Assembly: GCA_050732635.1 (NCBI GenBank)
Contig: JBOHRE010000005.1
Coordinates: 1 to 64,000, forward strand
Origin: JBOHRE01 sp050732635
Lineage (GTDB): Bacteria > Gemmatimonadota > Gemmatimonadetes > Longimicrobiales > RSA9
DNA length: 64,000 nt
Direction of reading: 5' to 3'
Within the stretch, counting starts at the first letter, position 1. Each line of letters opens with the position of its first letter. Shown one piece after another: positions 43,808 to 52,882 of this stretch. Below the pieces are notes generated by a model that was not told the DNA's origin, did not search any database, and was given only the letters and a program-made list of their open reading frames with translations. The position numbers and the translations under genes were made by a program.

Positions 43808-45102
43808 GCACGGAATCGAGCATGCCGTTCGAGCGCGTCGAAGCGGCGATCGCCGACATCGCCCAAGGCCGCATGGTCATCGTCGCCGATGACGAGGACC
43901 GCGAAAACGAGGGCGATCTGGTCTGCGCAGCAGCCAAGATTACACCGGCCATGGTGAATTTCATGGCGCTTCAGGGCCGAGGCCTGATTTGCGTGGCTCT
44001 GACGCCCGAGCGTGCCGACGAGCTCGACCTGCCCCTCATGGCCGAGCAAGCGCAGGACGGTTTCGGCACGGCCTTCACCGTGTCGGTCGATGCGCATCAG
44101 CGCTTCGGTGTAACGACCGGAATCAGCGCCCAGGACCGCGCGAAGACCATCGAGCTGCTCGCCTCGACGGCGACGAAACCGGGTGATCTGCGGCGACCCG
44201 GCCATGTCTTCCCGTTGCGTGCCGTGCCGGGCGGTGTGCTCCGCCGCGTCGGGCAGACCGAGGCATCCGTCGATCTCGCGCGGATGGCCGGCCTCGCGCC
44301 CGCCGGTGTGATCTGCGAGATCATGAACCCGGATGGAAGCATGGCCCGCCGGCCGGAGCTCGAGCGCTTCGCCCGTGAACACGACCTGCGTTTCATCACC
44401 GTGGCCGACATCGTCGCCTACCGCCTGTGCCACGAGCGGCTGGTCCGCCGCATTGCCGAGGCGCTGCTACCCACGCCCTACGGTGATTTTCGCGTCGTCG
44501 CCTTCGAGAACCAGATCGACCACCGCGAGCACGTCGCATTGGTCAAGGGCGAAATCGCGGGAGAGCGCAACGTGCTCGTGCGTATGCACTCGGAGTGCCT
44601 GACCGGCGATGTGTTTCATTCACTGCGTTGCGATTGCGGCGAGCAGCTGCACGCTGCCATGCGCCGGATCGATGAGGCCGGCCAGGGTGCGGTCGTCTAC
44701 CTGCGCCAGGAAGGTCGCGGCATCGGGCTCGCCAATAAGATCCGTGCCTACGCGTTGCAGGATCAAGGACAGGACACCGTCGAGGCGAACGAGTCACTCG
44801 GCTTCAAGCCGGACCTGCGCGACTATGGCCTTGGCGCGCAGATTCTGCTCGATCTGGGCCTTTCATCGATTCGCCTGTTGACGAACAATCCGCGCAAGGT
44901 CGTCGGTCTCGAGGGGTACGGCTTGGCGATCACGGGACGCGAGCCGATCCAGATCTCACCGACAGACTTCAATCGCGGCTATCTCGCAGCCAAGCGCGAC
45001 AAGCTCGGGCACCTGCTGGGTGAGGCAGGCGACGTCCGCGTGCTGCCGCAGGCCGGCAAGGTCCCGCGTCTGGACACACCGACGCTGTCCGACCCCGAGT
45101 GA
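43804..45102 (+). CDS. ribBA: 3,4-dihydroxy-2-butanone 4-phosphate synthase / GTP cyclohydrolase II
   Basis: Provides both riboflavin precursors. 432 residues. The N-terminal half has DDEDRENEGDLV and the HAGHVFP-equivalent RRPGHVFPLRA; the C-terminal half has the cyclohydrolase zinc cysteines in HSECLTGDVFHSLRCDCG and RQEGRGIGLANKI. Coupled on both sides by 4-base overlaps. Confidence 0.97.
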   Translation: MSTESSMPFERVEAAIADIAQGRMVIVADDEDRENEGDLVCAAAKITPAMVNFMALQGRGLICVALTPERADELDLPLMAEQAQDGFGTAFTVSVDAHQRFGVTTGISAQDRAKTIELLASTATKPGDLRRPGHVFPLRAVPGGVLRRVGQTEASVDLARMAGLAPAGVICEIMNPDGSMARRPELERFAREHDLRFITVADIVAYRLCHERLVRRIAEALLPTPYGDFRVVAFENQIDHREHVALVKGEIAGERNVLVRMHSECLTGDVFHSLRCDCGEQLHAAMRRIDEAGQGAVVYLRQEGRGIGLANKIRAYALQDQGQDTVEANESLGFKPDLRDYGLGAQILLDLGLSSIRLLTNNPRKVVGLEGYGLAITGREPIQISPTDFNRGYLAAKRDKLGHLLGEAGDVRVLPQAGKVPRLDTPTLSDPE

Positions 45103-45566
45103 ACGAGCTGCGCGGCGAGCTGGACGGCACCGGCAAGCACTTCGCGATCGTCGTCAGCCGGTTCCACGAGTTGATCACCGAGCGCTTGCTCGATGCTGCT
45201 CGGGGCTGTTTGCTCGAGCACGGTGTAGCGCCGGACCAGGTGATGATCGCGCGTGTACCGGGTGCCTGGGAGCTGCCCGTCGCGGCGCAACGGCTGGCGC
45301 AGCGGCGCACGTTCGCCGGCATCATCGCACTCGGCTGCGTGGTCCGCGGCGAGACACCCCACTTCGAGTACGTCGCCGGCGAGGCGGCGCGCGGCCTGGC
45401 GGAGGTCGCGCTGGGGCAGGGCGTGCCCGTGGCGTTTGGCTTGCTCACGACCGACAGCATGGATCAGGCGATCGCACGCGCCGGTGGCAGCGTCGGCAAC
45501 AAAGGCTGGGAAGCCGCGTTGAGCGCGCTCGAGATGGCCGGTCTCTTCGAGCGGCTGGAGAGCTGA
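45099..45566 (+). CDS. ribH: 6,7-dimethyl-8-ribityllumazine synthase
   Basis: Penultimate riboflavin step; assembles as 60-mer or pentamer. 155 residues with FAIVVSRFHELITERLL, VPGAWELPVAAQ, ALGCVVRGETPHFEYVA (catalytic His) and GLLTTDSMDQAIARAGG. GTG start overlaps ribBA; its stop shares one base with the nusB ATG. Confidence 0.96.
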   Translation: MNELRGELDGTGKHFAIVVSRFHELITERLLDAARGCLLEHGVAPDQVMIARVPGAWELPVAAQRLAQRRTFAGIIALGCVVRGETPHFEYVAGEAARGLAEVALGQGVPVAFGLLTTDSMDQAIARAGGSVGNKGWEAALSALEMAGLFERLES

Positions 45567-46006
45567 TGCGCGCGCGGACGCGGGCGCGAGGCTGGGCGCT
45601 ACAGATCCTATATGCGTGGGAAACGCGTGGCATGCAGGAGAGCATCGACGCGGTCCACGCCGATTTCATCCACGAGCGTCGGATCGCACCGGAGAGCCGT
45701 TCCTACCTCGGCGAACTGCTGCGCCAGGTCGAGCAACACCGTAGCGAAATCGATCTTACCGTGCAGTCGGCATTGACGAACTGGCGCCTGGAGCGCCTGG
45801 CCGTGATCGACCGCAATGTCCTGCGGCTCGGCGCGGCCGAGATTCTGTTCATACCGGATGTGCCCCCGCGAGTCACGATCCAGGAAGCGATCCATCTTGC
45901 AGAGAAGTACGGTACGCCGGAAAGCCCGCGCTTCGTGAATGGAGTGCTCGATGCGCTGATGCGGCGAGCCCGCAGTGAGCAGGGTGGGTCGGCGCGAGCG
46001 GGATGA
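45566..46006 (+). CDS. nusB: Transcription antitermination factor NusB
   Basis: Binds boxA with S10 during rRNA antitermination. 146 residues, all helical; RARTRARGWALQILYAWE at the N-terminus and AAEILFIPDVPPRVTIQEAIHLAEKYG with SPRFVNGVLDAL at the C-terminus are typical. The ribH-nusB linkage is common. It overlaps the glycosyltransferase gene by 32 bases. Confidence 0.95.
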   Translation: MRARTRARGWALQILYAWETRGMQESIDAVHADFIHERRIAPESRSYLGELLRQVEQHRSEIDLTVQSALTNWRLERLAVIDRNVLRLGAAEILFIPDVPPRVTIQEAIHLAEKYGTPESPRFVNGVLDALMRRARSEQGGSARAG

Positions 46007-47186
46007 GACCCTGAAGCTGCTCGTGATCAACTGGCAGGATCGGCTGAATCCGAAGGCGGGCGGAGCCGAGATTCACCTGCACGAGATTTTTGGCCGAATC
46101 GCGTGCCGCGGTCACGAGGTGGTCGCCTTGGTCTCGGGATGGGAGGCAGCGCGATCGCGTGAGATCATCGACGGCATTGATGTGCACCGCACCGGCGGCC
46201 GACACACGTTCAGCCTGGCGGCGCCACATTACTACCGCCGCAGCCTTGCGGCCCTGCCGTTCGACTTGGTGATCGAGGATCTCAACAAGGTTCCGCTCTT
46301 CACACCGTTCTGGCTGAAGCGGCGCCTGCTGCTTCTGGTGCATCACCTGTTCGGCGCGACCGCGTTCGTCGATGCGACACCACCGGTCGCCGCTGCGACC
46401 TGGATCCTGGAGCGACCTCTCGGTCGCGTCTACGCCGGCGTTCCGGTCGAGGCCGTATCGGAGAGTACGGCAGACGACCTGGTACGGCGTGGGTTCGACC
46501 GTTCGGCGATCACGGTGATTCCGAATGGTGTCGATCTCGAACGCTACTCGCCGGCAGCGCCGCACGCACGGGCGGAGCAGCCGACCGTGCTGTATCTTGG
46601 GCGATTGAGACGCTACAAGCGTGTGGATCTGGTCCTGCGCGCGGCGGCGCTGCTGCGCGACCAGGGTGTCGCGTTCCGCGTGGTGATCGCCGGCCGCGGC
46701 GACGCGGCGGCCACGCTGCGGACGCTGACCTCGCGCCTCGGACTCGATGAGCACGTCCGGCTTGCCGGCTTCGTCAGTGAAGATGAGAAGGTGCGACTGA
46801 TGCGCTCCGCCTGGGTCCACGTGCTGACCTCGAGCAAGGAAGGCTGGGGCATCTCGAATCTCGAGGCGGCCGCTTGCGGCACACCGACTGTGGCCAGCGA
46901 TTCGCCGGGCCTGCGCGATTCCGTGATTCACGGCGTGACCGGCTTCCTCACGCCATATGGCGATGTCGCGGCGCTCGCCGATGCGCTGCGTGCTGTGCTC
47001 CAAGCGCCGGAGCTGCGGGAGCGGCTCGGCGCTGCCGCACGTGCGTTCGCGGCGCAACATTCCTGGGAGGCGTCGGCGGATCGCACGGAGTCGCACCTGT
47101 TGCAGATCGTGTCGGCCGCCAGTGGCACGGATCGAGCCGCTGAACGCCACGTCGGGCCCGCCACCATGCCGAAGGAAAGCCCATGA
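45975..47186 (+). CDS. Glycosyltransferase family 4 protein
   Basis: Retaining GT-B glycosyltransferase, about 400 residues, substrate unknown. N-terminal Rossmann half has VINWQDRLNPKAGGAEIHLHEI (acceptor side); C-terminal half has VLYLGRLRRYKRVDLVLRAAALL and the E-x7-E element in SSKEGWGISNLEAAACGTP. GTG 45975 lies inside nusB; a start nearer KLLVINWQ (46012) is possible. Probably acts on cell-surface polysaccharide or lipid. It is the only such gene here. Confidence 0.87.
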   Translation: MSRVGRRERDETLKLLVINWQDRLNPKAGGAEIHLHEIFGRIACRGHEVVALVSGWEAARSREIIDGIDVHRTGGRHTFSLAAPHYYRRSLAALPFDLVIEDLNKVPLFTPFWLKRRLLLLVHHLFGATAFVDATPPVAAATWILERPLGRVYAGVPVEAVSESTADDLVRRGFDRSAITVIPNGVDLERYSPAAPHARAEQPTVLYLGRLRRYKRVDLVLRAAALLRDQGVAFRVVIAGRGDAAATLRTLTSRLGLDEHVRLAGFVSEDEKVRLMRSAWVHVLTSSKEGWGISNLEAAACGTPTVASDSPGLRDSVIHGVTGFLTPYGDVAALADALRAVLQAPELRERLGAAARAFAAQHSWEASADRTESHLLQIVSAASGTDRAAERHVGPATMPKESP

Positions 47187-47515
47187 ACGTCAGTACGACC
47201 GCCCGCTACTGTTCCCCATCCCCCGTTGTGCGGCAACGCGCGATCGAGCAGACGCAGCGCCTGCTCCGCTACAATCGCAGCATCCGAGGGATTGAGCTCA
47301 TCTTCGACCGGCAGCGCGCCCTGCGCTCGGTCGAGGCGATCGTCCACCTGACGCGCGCCGCGCCGGTGGTCATGCGCAGCGAGGCCACCACCTTCAGCGC
47401 GGCCGTGGAGTCTCTGATGGATGGTTTGGCGCGGCGCCTCAAGCGCGAGCGCGGCCGCCGCCGTTCGCGCCGCGCAGCCGCTGCGGACCCGTCGCAACCG
47501 AGCGCGAGCGCCTGA
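47183..47515 (+). CDS. Ribosome hibernation factor-like (HPF/RaiA, short form)
   Basis: 110 residues. The order of elements matches the S30AE fold: an N-terminal strand, a helix (QRAIEQTQRLLRYN), strands (IRGIELIFDRQRALRSVEAIVHLTR, VMRSEATTFSAAVESLMDGLARRLKRE) and a basic tail. Sequence conservation is low, and the N-terminal strand (STTARYCSPSPVV) is unusual. The position just before hprK and PTS genes is the common place for hpf, which strengthens the call. ATGA overlap with the glycosyltransferase. Confidence 0.75.
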   Translation: MNVSTTARYCSPSPVVRQRAIEQTQRLLRYNRSIRGIELIFDRQRALRSVEAIVHLTRAAPVVMRSEATTFSAAVESLMDGLARRLKRERGRRRSRRAAAADPSQPSASA

Positions 47516-47521
47516 GGAGCC

Positions 47522-48481
47522 GTGCCACCCATCACGATCGATGATCTGCTGCGGGTCAAGGGCGAGTCCCTTCAGCTCGAGCTGCTGAATCCGTCGGCCG
47601 ACGTCTCCCGAGAGATCCTGGAGCCCAGCATCTCGAGCCCTGGCCTGGTCCTCGCAGGATACACCGGCCGCATTCCACGCGGCCGGCTGCAGGTTCTCGG
47701 CGAGACCGAGATCATGTTCCTGTGCTCGCTCGACGAGGCGAAGGCGCGCGAACTGCTCAGCGCTTTCCTGCGCCTGCCGATGCCCGCCGTGGTCGTCACC
47801 AAGGGACAGACGATACCGCCGCCCTTGATCGAGGTGACGGATGAACTGGGCGTGCCGCTTCTGCGGTCATCCCTGAAGACGGGCGAGTTCTACCGTCGGA
47901 TTCAGCCGTTTCTGGAGTTCTGTTTCGCGCCGACCACGACCGTCCATGGATCGTTGGCCGATGTCTATGGCGTCGGACTGCTGTTCATCGGCCAGAGCGG
48001 CATTGGCAAGAGCGAGTGCGTCCTCGATCTGGTCGAGCGCGGGCACCGGCTCGTGGCCGACGATGTCGTCTATATCACACGCCGGGGCAATGATGTCCTG
48101 ATTGGTCGAGGCCACGAGTTGCAGCGTCACCACATGGAAATCCGTGGCATCGGCATCATCGACATCCCGGCGCTTTTCGGCGTCCGCTCGATCCGCCAAC
48201 AGAAGCGCATCGAGGTGGTGGTGCAGCTCGAAGAATGGAGCGACGGCGCAGCATATGATCGGACCGGGCTGGACAGCCAGCAGGTCGAATACCTCGGCGT
48301 CCACCTGCCGATGGTCACCGTACCGCTCAATCCTGGTAAGAACATCACGGTGATCTCAGAGGTGGTGGCCATGAATCATCTGCTGAAGTACTCGGGCATC
48401 GATACGGCCGCGTTGTTCAATGAACGGCTGAAGGAGGCGATGCGCCCGGTGCGGGAGTACCTGGAGCAGGATTATGAGTGA
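47522..48481 (+). CDS. hprK: HPr kinase/phosphorylase
   Basis: Phosphorylates and dephosphorylates a serine of HPr, setting carbon control. 319 residues. An N-terminal domain (about 1-130) precedes the kinase domain with His142 (VHG), Walker A GQSGIGKS (157-164), the Asp pair 180-181 and the HprK signature MEIRGIGIIDIPALFGV. GTG start with GAGGAGC upstream. Its substrate HPr, with the matching serine, is encoded in the same operon. Confidence 0.96.
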   Translation: MPPITIDDLLRVKGESLQLELLNPSADVSREILEPSISSPGLVLAGYTGRIPRGRLQVLGETEIMFLCSLDEAKARELLSAFLRLPMPAVVVTKGQTIPPPLIEVTDELGVPLLRSSLKTGEFYRRIQPFLEFCFAPTTTVHGSLADVYGVGLLFIGQSGIGKSECVLDLVERGHRLVADDVVYITRRGNDVLIGRGHELQRHHMEIRGIGIIDIPALFGVRSIRQQKRIEVVVQLEEWSDGAAYDRTGLDSQQVEYLGVHLPMVTVPLNPGKNITVISEVVAMNHLLKYSGIDTAALFNERLKEAMRPVREYLEQDYE

Positions 48482-48896
48482 GCCGGTGCGCGGCATCGTG
48501 GTGGCGCACGGGAGTCTGGCCCAGGGTCTGGTGGACGCCGCGACGCGGATCATGAGCGTGCCCGAGGGCGCGTTGATCGCCATCAGCAACAACGGCTTGA
48601 GCACCGAGGCGCTCGCCGCGGAAGTCGACCGGCGCGTCGGCACCTCGCGCTGTGTCGTATTCGTCGATCTGCCGGCTGGCAGCTGCGCCTTCGCGGCGCG
48701 GCGGCTGTGTCTCGGACATGGCGAGCGTGCCGTGGTGACCGGCGTGAACCTGCCGATGCTGCTCGAGTTCTCGATGCATCGCGACGAGCCACCGCACCAG
48801 CTTGCGCACCGCCTCGCGGCCAAGGGCCGGGATGCGATCGCAGCCTCCAACGTCGAGCCGAGCCGGAATGCCGATCGTTCTGTACCGGGTGGATGA
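48474..48896 (+). CDS. PTS Man-family IIA component
   Basis: Accepts phosphate from HPr and passes it to IIB. 140 residues; the active His12 sits in VVAHGSLAQGLVDA, as in EIIA-Man. It is a single-domain protein rather than the IIAB fusion of E. coli. Overlaps hprK and the IIB gene. Confidence 0.9.
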   Translation: MSEPVRGIVVAHGSLAQGLVDAATRIMSVPEGALIAISNNGLSTEALAAEVDRRVGTSRCVVFVDLPAGSCAFAARRLCLGHGERAVVTGVNLPMLLEFSMHRDEPPHQLAHRLAAKGRDAIAASNVEPSRNADRSVPGG

Positions 48897-49356
48897 GCGC
48901 CTGATCCACGGCCAGGTCATTGTGGGCTGGGGCGCCGTGCTCCACCCCGACCGCATCGTCGTCGTGGATGATCAGGTCGCCGAGTCCGCCTGGGAGCGCG
49001 AGCTCTACGCGATGGGGCTCGGCTCTCGCCTCCAGGCCGACTTCGTCGGGGTGCGCGAGGCGGCCACTGCGCTTGCCGAGTGGAAGCAGGATCCGCGGCG
49101 AACCATCGTGCTGACGCGTGATGTGGCCGCCATGAGGCGGCTGGCGGAGGGCGGCGCGCTCGACGGCGAGACGATCAACATCGGCGGGATTCACCATGCG
49201 CCCGGCCGGCGCGAGGTCCTGCCGTACGTGTTCCTGAGCTCGACGGAAGCCGAGGAACTCCGCGAGCTCGAGGCGCTCGGCGCCCACGTCGTTGCACGCG
49301 ATCTGCCGGGCTCGCGCGAGGTCTCGCTGCCGCAGCTCGTACGTGGTGGGCTCTGA
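48868..49356 (+). CDS. PTS Man/sorbose-family IIB component
   Basis: 162 residues from ATG 48868. The phosphorylated His14 lies in RVDERLIHGQVIVGW, the hallmark of this IIB family; VLTRDVAAMRRL and INIGGIHHAPGRREVLPYV follow. Cytoplasmic; gives its phosphate to the incoming sugar through IIC/IID. Confidence 0.93.
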   Translation: MPIVLYRVDERLIHGQVIVGWGAVLHPDRIVVVDDQVAESAWERELYAMGLGSRLQADFVGVREAATALAEWKQDPRRTIVLTRDVAAMRRLAEGGALDGETINIGGIHHAPGRREVLPYVFLSSTEAEELRELEALGAHVVARDLPGSREVSLPQLVRGGL

Positions 49357-49358
49357 TC

Positions 49359-50036
49359 GTGGATTGGCTGATCGTGCTCGCCTGGGGCGGCCTTGTCGGC
49401 CTGGACGCGACCTCCTTCGGCCAGTTCATGATCTCGCGGCCGTTCGTCGCGGCGTCGATTCTCGGCGCACTGCTGGGCGAGCCGGCGGCCGGCGCGCTGA
49501 TCGGCGCGGCCGTCGAGTCGTTTGCGCTGACCGCGCTGCCGATCGGCGCCGCGCGCTATCCCGAATCGGGCACCGCGGCCGTTGCGGCGACTGGCGCGTA
49601 CGCGGCCGCTGCGCCCGTTGGCACGCCCTTTACCCTACTGGTCCTTGCTCTGTTGCTCGCATTGCTCTGGGAAAGGGTCGGCGAAGCCAGCGTTGCCGCG
49701 TTGCGCAGGGTGAACGAGCGGTTGGCCGCCGTTCCGGCCGAGGTGGAGGAGACGGAGCCGAGATGGATCATAGGCCGCCACGCGCTGGCCATACTGCTCG
49801 ACTTTTGCCGCGCCGCCGCCCTGGCCATTGCCGGCTGGGCGATCGGTATCGTCATGCTGGTGAGCGGCAGCCGGGCGTGGACCCTGTCCGACGATGTGGC
49901 GGCGGGGGCCACCCTTATCGCGATCGCGGGCGTGCTCGGCGGCGCAGGGGCGCTCTTCGGCGGCATTGGCGAGCGCAGGTGGGTGTTTTTCGCGGGCGTG
50001 GCGTGCGGCTCGTTGGTTTTGTTCATCCGGCTATGA
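49359..50036 (+). CDS. PTS Man/sorbose-family IIC component
   Basis: Integral membrane sugar transport subunit, 225 residues, a little short for the family (about 250-270). Begins LIVLAWGGLVGLDATSFGQFMISRPFVAASILGALLG with further hydrophobic segments and a charged loop near 115-135. GTG start two bases after the IIB stop. Sugar specificity cannot be read from the sequence. Confidence 0.87.
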   Translation: MDWLIVLAWGGLVGLDATSFGQFMISRPFVAASILGALLGEPAAGALIGAAVESFALTALPIGAARYPESGTAAVAATGAYAAAAPVGTPFTLLVLALLLALLWERVGEASVAALRRVNERLAAVPAEVEETEPRWIIGRHALAILLDFCRAAALAIAGWAIGIVMLVSGSRAWTLSDDVAAGATLIAIAGVLGGAGALFGGIGERRWVFFAGVACGSLVLFIRL

Positions 50037-50773
50037 CGACTCGGCTCCGCGCCGCGGTGCTTCTGCGCTGCTACACGATTCAGGGATCTTGGAACTACCG
50101 CACCATGATCGGAACCGGCTTTGCCTTCGCGCTGCTGCCGGTGCTCAGACTGATCTACGGTGATGATACTGTCGCGCTGCGGCGTGCGGCACACCGTCAC
50201 GCGCAGCTGTTCAATAGTCATCCCTATATTGCGCCGCTGGCCGTCGGCGCCGTTGCACGGCTGGAGCAGGACGGCGAATCGGTGGAAGTCATCGAGCGTT
50301 TCAAGCTCGCTGTACGAGGTTCGCTCGGCTCCTTGGGCGACCGGCTGATCTGGGCCGGTTGGCGGCCGGTTTGCCTGCTGCTCGCTCTCAGCGCGTACTT
50401 CATGGGCGCGAGCGGCTGGCTGGCCGCGGTCCTGTTCCTCGTGCTCTACAATGTCGTGCACGTCGGGCTGCGCACGTGGAGCTTCCGCGTCGGCTTCGCT
50501 GCGGGCAAAACGGTCGGTGAGCGGCTGCGCGCGTCGCGCGTCGTACCGGCGCAGCGGGCGCTCAACGTGTTGGGCCTATTCGTCTGCGGCTTGATTCTGC
50601 CGCTGGCCGCCACCGCGCAACCGCTCGATACGATGCTCGATGCTCGCTGGTCGCTCGGCGCGATCGCCGCCGTGATCGCCGGCGTCAGTCTCGGCGCGGC
50701 CGCCCGACGGACGTTTGCGCTGTTTCTTGTGTTGTTCGCCATCGGCGGTCTCTTGATTGGCCTTGTAGAATGA
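50033..50773 (+). CDS. PTS Man-family IID component
   Basis: 246 residues. WNYRTMIGTGFAFALLPVLRLIYG and FNSHPYIAPLAVGAVARLEQ match EIID; the C-terminal half has several hydrophobic helices. With IIC it forms the membrane part of the permease. ATGA overlap with HPr gene. Confidence 0.9.
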   Translation: MTTRLRAAVLLRCYTIQGSWNYRTMIGTGFAFALLPVLRLIYGDDTVALRRAAHRHAQLFNSHPYIAPLAVGAVARLEQDGESVEVIERFKLAVRGSLGSLGDRLIWAGWRPVCLLLALSAYFMGASGWLAAVLFLVLYNVVHVGLRTWSFRVGFAAGKTVGERLRASRVVPAQRALNVLGLFVCGLILPLAATAQPLDTMLDARWSLGAIAAVIAGVSLGAAARRTFALFLVLFAIGGLLIGLVE

Positions 50774-51054
50774 GCTCTCAGGAGACGACCCGTCAGGTCC
50801 GCGTTCAGATTCTGAACAAGTTCGGCTTGCATGCGCGGCCCGCAGCCGAGTTCGTGAAGCTGGCAAGTACGTTTCGCTCGGATATCCGTGTCCAGAAGGA
50901 CGATCTCGAGGTGAACGGAAAGAGCATCATGGGCGTCATGATGCTCGCTGCCGAAAGCGGCAGCGAGATTCTGATCCAGGCATCGGGCGAGGACGCCGAT
51001 GAGGCGGTGGCGGCGCTCAGCGCGCTCGTGCAGAGTCGGTTCGGCGAGAGCTAG
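50770..51054 (+). CDS. ptsH: Phosphocarrier protein HPr
   Basis: 94 residues. His21 in NKFGLHARPAAEF takes phosphate from enzyme I, and Ser52 in NGKSIMGVMMLA matches the HprK target Ser46. Both sites are intact, so the protein can serve transport and regulation. Confidence 0.95.
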   Translation: MSSQETTRQVRVQILNKFGLHARPAAEFVKLASTFRSDIRVQKDDLEVNGKSIMGVMMLAAESGSEILIQASGEDADEAVAALSALVQSRFGES

Positions 51055-51059
51055 GAGCG

Positions 51060-52844
51060 ATGGGCGTGCGCACGTTTCGCGACGGACTTCCGGCCTCGCC
51101 GGGCATCGTAGCCGGTCCTGCGCACGTGTTGCGCTGGGAGATTCCGCGCGTGGCCCACGGTACGGTCGACCCGGATCGTGTCGAGTCCGAGATCGAGCGG
51201 TTCCACGCGGCCCGAGCGGCCGCCAGGGTTCAGCTGTTGACCATCCAGCAGCAGACCGCCGAACGCCTCGGACCTGTCGAGTCTCAGATCTTCGAGCCGC
51301 AACTGCTCATGCTCGAGGACCCCGACCTCATCGAGGCCGTCGTCGCGTCGATCCGTGACAATCACGTGCCTGCCGCGCGGGCGCTCGAGCTGCGTGTCCT
51401 GGAGCTGCGCTCGGAGTGGCGGCGGCTCGGGCACCCGATGGTGCTCGATCGTCTGAACGATCTGCTCGACGTCGAGATCCGCCTCATGCACGAGCTGCTG
51501 GGCAGCGCTGCACCCCAGACGGGGCTGTCCGGGCCACGGCGTGTGATCCTGGTGGTGCACGACCTCACGCCGAGCCTGGCCGTGCAGTTCGATCGGAACA
51601 CGATTCTGGGGATCGCCATGGACACCGGCACCCGGACCTCGCACTCCGCGATCCTGGCGCGGGCCATGGGCATTCCATGCGTCGTCGGGCTCGGCGATCT
51701 GTCGGACATCGTCGAACAGGGGCAGGAGCTGATCCTCGATGGCCGGGCCGGCCGCGTGATCGTCGAGCCCCCGGCCGCGGAGAGGGAGGTCTACCGCGAG
51801 CGGGACATCAAGGTGCGGCAGTGGGAGCAGGAGCTGCTCCTGCTCGCGCACATGGACTCCGTCACGCCCGACGCCGAGCGGGTCGAGTTACGCGCCAATA
51901 TCGATCTGCCGGCCGAGGCGGAAGACGCAAGGCGGCACGGCGCGGAGGGGATCGGTTTGTTTCGCACCGAGTTCCTCGTGGTCGGCCGCAGCACGTTGCC
52001 GGAAGAGGAGGACCAGTACCGCGCTTACCGTCAGGTGGCCGAAGTGTTTCCCAACCACCCGGTCTACGTGCGCACGTATGATCTGGGCGGTGACAAGTTC
52101 CCACGTTTCCTGCGGATGCCGCCGGAGGAGAACCCGTTCCTCGGTTGGCGCGCGATCCGCGTTTGTCTGGACATGCCCGAGCTGTTCCGCCCGCAATTGC
52201 GCGCTGCGTTGCGAGCCACGGCGCATGGCGACGTTCGCATCATGATACCGTTGATCAACGAGATCGACGAGCTCGAGCAGACACGTGCGCTGCTGCGTGA
52301 GCTGGAAGGCGATCTGGATGCAGCCGGCATCGCGTACCGGCCCGATTACCAGCTCGGAATCATGATCGAGACGCCGGCCGCTGTGCTGATTGCCGCGCGT
52401 CTGGCTCGGCATGCCAGCTTCTTTTCGATCGGCACCAACGATCTCGTGCAGTACGCGCTCGCCGTGGATCGTGGCAATGCCCGGCTCGCATCACGTGCCA
52501 GTCCGTTCCATCCGGCGGTGCTGCGCCTGCTACAGGAAACCATTGCGGTCGGTTCACGTGCCGGCATAGAGGTCAGCGTCTGTGGTGAGATGGCCGCGAA
52601 CCCGCTCGGCGTATTCCTGCTGCTGGGTCTCGGAGTTCGTTCGTTGAGCATGGCCCCGTCGGCGCTACCCGAGATCAAAAAGGTGATCCGGACGATCCCC
52701 ATGCAGGCGGCGGCGCAGGCCGCGGACGCCGCGCTGAGCGCGGATACACCCGGCGAGGTGGTCGGGATGCTGACGGAGGCGATCTCCGACTGGCTCGATC
52801 TCTCGTTGTTCACGGGTCGCTGGAGCTTGTCGGCCGTGCAATGA
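51060..52844 (+). CDS. ptsI: PTS enzyme I (phosphoenolpyruvate-protein phosphotransferase)
   Basis: Starts the PTS cascade from PEP. 594 residues. Active His195 lies in TGTRTSHSAILARAMGIPCVVG; the PEP site has GIGLFRTEFLVVGR, and the C-terminal SVCGEMAANP carries the catalytic Cys. ATG with AGGAG directly upstream, six bases after the HPr stop. It ends the operon; the metK promoter overlaps its 3' end. Confidence 0.96.
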   Translation: MGVRTFRDGLPASPGIVAGPAHVLRWEIPRVAHGTVDPDRVESEIERFHAARAAARVQLLTIQQQTAERLGPVESQIFEPQLLMLEDPDLIEAVVASIRDNHVPAARALELRVLELRSEWRRLGHPMVLDRLNDLLDVEIRLMHELLGSAAPQTGLSGPRRVILVVHDLTPSLAVQFDRNTILGIAMDTGTRTSHSAILARAMGIPCVVGLGDLSDIVEQGQELILDGRAGRVIVEPPAAEREVYRERDIKVRQWEQELLLLAHMDSVTPDAERVELRANIDLPAEAEDARRHGAEGIGLFRTEFLVVGRSTLPEEEDQYRAYRQVAEVFPNHPVYVRTYDLGGDKFPRFLRMPPEENPFLGWRAIRVCLDMPELFRPQLRAALRATAHGDVRIMIPLINEIDELEQTRALLRELEGDLDAAGIAYRPDYQLGIMIETPAAVLIAARLARHASFFSIGTNDLVQYALAVDRGNARLASRASPFHPAVLRLLQETIAVGSRAGIEVSVCGEMAANPLGVFLLLGLGVRSLSMAPSALPEIKKVIRTIPMQAAAQAADAALSADTPGEVVGMLTEAISDWLDLSLFTGRWSLSAVQ

Positions 52845-52855
52845 CAGCCTAACTT
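52827..52855 (+). promoter_or_regulatory. metK promoter
   Basis: TTGTCG (52827-52832), 17-base spacer, TAACTT (52850-52855). The leader is about 20 bases with CAGGAG before the TTG start, too short for a SAM riboswitch. Confidence 0.5.
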
Positions 52856-52882
52856 CGGCGCTCTTCTTATACAGGAGCCGCT

